The translations under genes were made by a program, and so were the position numbers. From Candidatus Roizmanbacteria bacterium CG_4_10_14_0_8_um_filter_39_9 (GTDB lineage: Bacteria > Patescibacteriota > Microgenomatia > UBA1406 > GWC2-37-13): a stretch of DNA of 7,619 nt. The notes beneath the pieces were generated by a model. It was not told where the DNA came from. It saw nothing but the letters and a program-made list of their open reading frames with translations, and searched no databases. Of this stretch, positions 5,716-7,619 are shown piece by piece. The stretch covers positions 1 to 7,619 of the forward strand of contig PFLF01000067.1 of the NCBI GenBank assembly GCA_002784505.1. Direction: 5' to 3'. Position 1 is the stretch's first letter; each line of letters begins with the position of its first letter.

Positions 5716-6864
5716 ATGACAACAATTGAAACAACCTCAACCTCATGGTTTTCGCGATTAGGGAACTCGTTTAAAAACATTTTTGTGGGATTTCTGTTGA
5801 TAATAGCTTCCATAGTTTTATTGTTTTGGAACGAGGGTCGTGCTGTCAAGACAGAACAAAATCTCAAAGAAGGTCTTTCAGTTGTTGTTTCAGTATCTCC
5901 AGATAAAATAGACGCCAAGAATGAAGGAAAACTCATCCATTTTTCAGGGATGACGATATCTCCCAATCTGTTGACTGATCAGGAATTCGGCATTACGGCC
6001 AGCGCTCTCAAGATGCAAAGGAGTGTTGAGGTGTATCAGTGGAAAGAGACGTCCAAAAGCAAGACGGTTGAAAAATTAGGGGGAGGGACTGAAACGACGA
6101 CAACATATACTTATTCCAAAACATGGTCCGATAATCTTATTGATTCATCAAATTTTAAAGAGGCAGAAACACATCAAAATCCTTCATCGAAACCATTTAC
6201 AGATGAGGAGTGGATTGCGCAGGGTGTGACGGTTGGAGAATATGCAATTTCCGAAGATATGTTGTCAGGACTTTCAGGATACCAATCTTTTACTATTCCA
6301 AAAGAAATGTTTGATGCAAAAAACACGACAGTATCGGCTCAACTGCAGTTAGTGAGTAGTACGATTTACTATCAAACAAATAATACTACTACCCCGGAAA
6401 TTGGAAACACAAGAGTTAATTATAAAATTATTTCTCCTCAGGACATCAGTATTGTTTACAAACAATCGGGAGATACGCTCATTCCCTATCAGACAAAAGA
6501 CGGATCAAAAATAAGCATGATCCAATTGGGGAAAGCGTCAGCCGAGGAAATGTTTCAAAATGCACAAGAGTCCAACAAAATGACGACTTGGATTTTAAGA
6601 TTTGTTGGAGCCTTACTTTTATTTATCGGTTTTCAAATGATTCTGGGCGTTTTATCAGTTGTGGGAAGTGTCATTCCATTTATTGGCAGGGTAATTGGGG
6701 CAGGGGTAGGAATTGTATCTGCTCTTTTGACCCTTATTATCGGTAGCGTTGTCATTGCATTCGCATGGATAGCGTATCGGCCCCTTATTGCCATCATTTT
6801 GTTTGCGGCTGCAGTCGGAGGCTATATCCTTTTGATGAAGCGTTCAAAAAATGCTTCTTCATAA
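5716..6864 (+). CDS. TMEM43 family membrane protein
   Basis: This 382-residue protein has the TMEM43 (formerly DUF1625) layout. A short polar N terminus precedes membrane helix 1 at about 20-41, which ends in the family-typical FWNEGRA (38-44). A large extracytoplasmic domain of about 250 residues follows, rich in Thr/Ser, and three membrane helices lie near the C terminus (about 293-316, 320-350, 352-375), ending in a basic KRSK tail. The large domain contains segments typical of the family, such as a GKLIHFSG-like strand and VEVYQWKET (105-113). Human TMEM43 (LUMA) sits in the nuclear envelope; the bacterial homologues have no established function. The gene is monocistronic on the + strand, diverges from the SRPBCC-cupin cluster and converges with the peptidase-like gene. 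Its start is fixed by the promoter 7 nt upstream. The family call is confident; function is unknown. Confidence 0.9.
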   Translation: MTTIETTSTSWFSRLGNSFKNIFVGFLLIIASIVLLFWNEGRAVKTEQNLKEGLSVVVSVSPDKIDAKNEGKLIHFSGMTISPNLLTDQEFGITASALKMQRSVEVYQWKETSKSKTVEKLGGGTETTTTYTYSKTWSDNLIDSSNFKEAETHQNPSSKPFTDEEWIAQGVTVGEYAISEDMLSGLSGYQSFTIPKEMFDAKNTTVSAQLQLVSSTIYYQTNNTTTPEIGNTRVNYKIISPQDISIVYKQSGDTLIPYQTKDGSKISMIQLGKASAEEMFQNAQESNKMTTWILRFVGALLLFIGFQMILGVLSVVGSVIPFIGRVIGAGVGIVSALLTLIIGSVVIAFAWIAYRPLIAIILFAAAVGGYILLMKRSKNASS

Positions 6865-6869
6865 AAGCT

Positions 6870-6920
6870 CTTCTTCCCGTCTTCAGGCTTCGGCGAGGCG
6901 ATGGCGGGCCGCGTGGGACG
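6870..6920. other. GC-rich patch between convergent genes
   Basis: The gap between TMEM43 and the peptidase-like gene contains about 45 nt (roughly 6881-6920) that are strikingly GC-rich next to AT-rich neighbours, with GGCTTCGGCGAGGCG- and GGCGGGCCGCG-like runs. I find only weak, short stem potential (for example CGT-GGG-ACG before a T5 run), so I do not call a terminator firmly. It could be a decayed repeat or a poor bidirectional terminator. Confidence 0.4.
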
Positions 6921-6933
6921 TTTTTGGAACTTT

Positions 6934-7539
6934 TTACTCAACGATTTGATTTAGTGATATCTCCCAACATCCAGCAGATCGTTTCTCTCCATGTTTTTGC
7001 ATAGAATTATACATTTCCAACGGATCAACCATTTTCCATTTGGGCTGATCGGGACTTGGATCTATCATTCGTATCTTGTTGCCAACAACTCGATCAAATA
7101 CACAAACATGTCCCCAATCCTTTGACTGGTCGTTGATAAGCGCTCCATGGTTAAAGCAAAGTAGAATATCTCGATCATTCTTTTCTGCATTTTTTAAGTA
7201 GTTTAGCAATTCTTCACCTGATTGAATCTCTGTTATTGATTTTTTAGAAAAAAGTAGAGGAATTTTCATTCTTTTAAAAGCTGCATTTGGTTCAAATTCA
7301 GGATCATAGATCCTTGTCCCATATCCTGCTGATGGTTTTTGTTCAGATACTCTTACATTATAAAAAAGGTTTTTTCTATCTGGATGAACTACCAATCCAA
7401 GCTTAAAACCGATTTCTTCCGCTGGTCTAAGCGGAATCTGATGTCGATACATAATCATCTGAAAGCAAGTAGGAACACAACAAGCAGGTTGTTGAGTAAA
7501 TGGAACATATCTTGAATTAGTGGGAACGATTTCGAACAT
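6934..7539 (-). CDS. papain/C39-like cysteine peptidase candidate
   Basis: This 201-residue cytosolic-looking protein has the elements of a C39-like papain-fold peptidase. FTQQPACCVPTCFQMI (14-29) resembles 'Q....CGPtsl.Mi', with Q16/Q17 as the oxyanion glutamine and C21 (or C20) as nucleophile. WGHVCVFDRVVGNKIRMIDPS (142-162) supplies the catalytic His (H144) and Asp (D160). The strand-turn-strand spacing between His and Asp fits the family. In bacteriocin exporters the C39 domain is fused to an ABC transporter; here it stands alone, and I see no transporter or leader-peptide gene nearby. The substrate is unknown, and a non-catalytic or amidase-like role is possible because this fold is used broadly. 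It has its own TGATATAAT promoter 5 nt upstream and converges with TMEM43. An IS-like end begins about 25 nt upstream of its start codon. Confidence 0.75.
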   Translation of the reverse strand: MFEIVPTNSRYVPFTQQPACCVPTCFQMIMYRHQIPLRPAEEIGFKLGLVVHPDRKNLFYNVRVSEQKPSAGYGTRIYDPEFEPNAAFKRMKIPLLFSKKSITEIQSGEELLNYLKNAEKNDRDILLCFNHGALINDQSKDWGHVCVFDRVVGNKIRMIDPSPDQPKWKMVDPLEMYNSMQKHGEKRSAGCWEISLNQIVE

Positions 7540-7544
7540 AACAA

Positions 7545-7553
7545 ATTATATCA
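7545..7553 (-). promoter_or_regulatory. extended -10 promoter (TGATATAAT) of the peptidase-like gene
   Basis: The TATAAT hexamer at 7545-7550 with TGA upstream lies 5 nt before the ATG at 7537-7539. The 18 nt at 7543-7560 are identical to 5640-5657. A TTGACA exists further upstream (- strand, in 7580-7586) but its 29-nt spacing is too long to pair with this -10. Confidence 0.65.
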
Positions 7554-7564
7554 AAGTTCCAAAT

Positions 7565-7619
7565 TAAGGTGGACCCCTTTGTCAAGACAATAAAACGGCT
7601 GGATTAAGACTATAAATAT
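7565..7619. mobile_element. possible outer end of an IS3-family-like insertion sequence
   Basis: From about 7565 the sequence reads TAAGGTGGACCCC, then TTTGTCAAGACAAT. That resembles terminal inverted repeats of IS3-family elements (IS2-like ends have TGG-CCCC followed by a CAGACAA block). A 12-nt palindrome TTGTCAAGACAA (7579-7590) and a TATAAA (7611-7616) follow and could precede an orfA beyond the edge. No transposase codons are inside the window, so this is tentative. Confidence 0.3.

Noticed and set aside
5700..5966. - strand open frame of 88 codons over the start of the TMEM43 gene
   Set aside because: It covers the TMEM43 promoter and signature helix in antisense and has no promoter of its own.
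6880..6935. Rho-independent terminator between the convergent genes
   Set aside because: Only a 3-bp stem (CGT-GGG-ACG) precedes the T run; longer pairings such as CCCG/CGGG leave large loops.
6923..7563. 11-nt perfect inverted repeat (TTTGGAACTTT at 6923-6933, its complement at 7553-7563) flanking the peptidase-like gene
   Set aside because: Several 11-nt inverted matches are expected by chance in 7.6 kb of AT-rich sequence, and the match does not extend; the flanking position is suggestive but not enough to call a mobile unit.
1..7619. CRISPR array, tRNA, rRNA or known defence system
   Set aside because: There is no regularly spaced direct repeat series, no tRNA-like cloverleaf or rRNA segment noticed, and no nuclease, helicase or toxin-antitoxin pair among the genes.

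Overview
This 7.6 kb window is AT-rich, compactly coded bacterial DNA with one gene on the + strand and the rest on the - strand. Gene ends overlap as ATGA, gaps between genes are short, and I see no clear Shine-Dalgarno sequence before any start codon. TGA is used as a normal stop in several genes and Trp is encoded by TGG, so the standard bacterial code applies. The mixture of families (DUF475, TMEM43, TfoX N-terminal domain, a small DOT1-like methyltransferase), the compactness and the apparently leaderless transcripts would fit an uncultivated small-genome lineage such as Patescibacteria/CPR (for example Microgenomates). This placement is a guess; no marker gene is present.

Layout, right to left along the - strand. 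The right edge (about 7565-7619) looks like the outer end of an insertion sequence running off the window. A stand-alone papain/C39-like cysteine peptidase candidate follows (6934-7539). A + strand TMEM43-family membrane protein (5716-6864) converges with it across a short GC-rich patch. Divergent from TMEM43 is a three-gene cluster: an SRPBCC-cupin fusion with a GTG start, a VOC-like protein, and a TfoX N-terminal domain protein that overlaps the VOC-like gene by ATGA. Next come an MBL-fold hydrolase of the COG1237 type (3053-3805) and a 64-codon remnant of an NAD-dependent sugar epimerase/SDR with an in-frame internal deletion (2856-3050). Then come a DOT1-like methyltransferase (2209-2811), a Cof-type HAD phosphatase (1333-2151) overlapped by ATGA with a DUF475/TerC-like membrane protein (413-1336), and the 5' part of a PAP2-like membrane phosphatase (1-338) that runs off the left edge. 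A 10-codon mini-ORF overlaps the PAP2-like start.

The most striking non-coding signal is a repeated extended -10 promoter, TGATATAAT, lying only 5-7 nt upstream of four start codons (3050, 3805, 5634, 7539). The TMEM43 gene has a TTGACA-N17-GATAAT promoter whose -10 lies 7 nt from its ATG. A transcription start 6-7 nt after the -10 would fall on the start codon, so these mRNAs should be leaderless. Parts of these promoters are near-duplicates: an 18-nt exact repeat and a 26-nt repeat with one mismatch.

The genes do not form a recognisable pathway or defence system. They look like small accessory or housekeeping functions, each mostly under its own minimal promoter. The points most worth following are the leaderless promoter family, the shrunken epimerase gene, the DOT1-like methyltransferase and the SRPBCC-cupin fusion.
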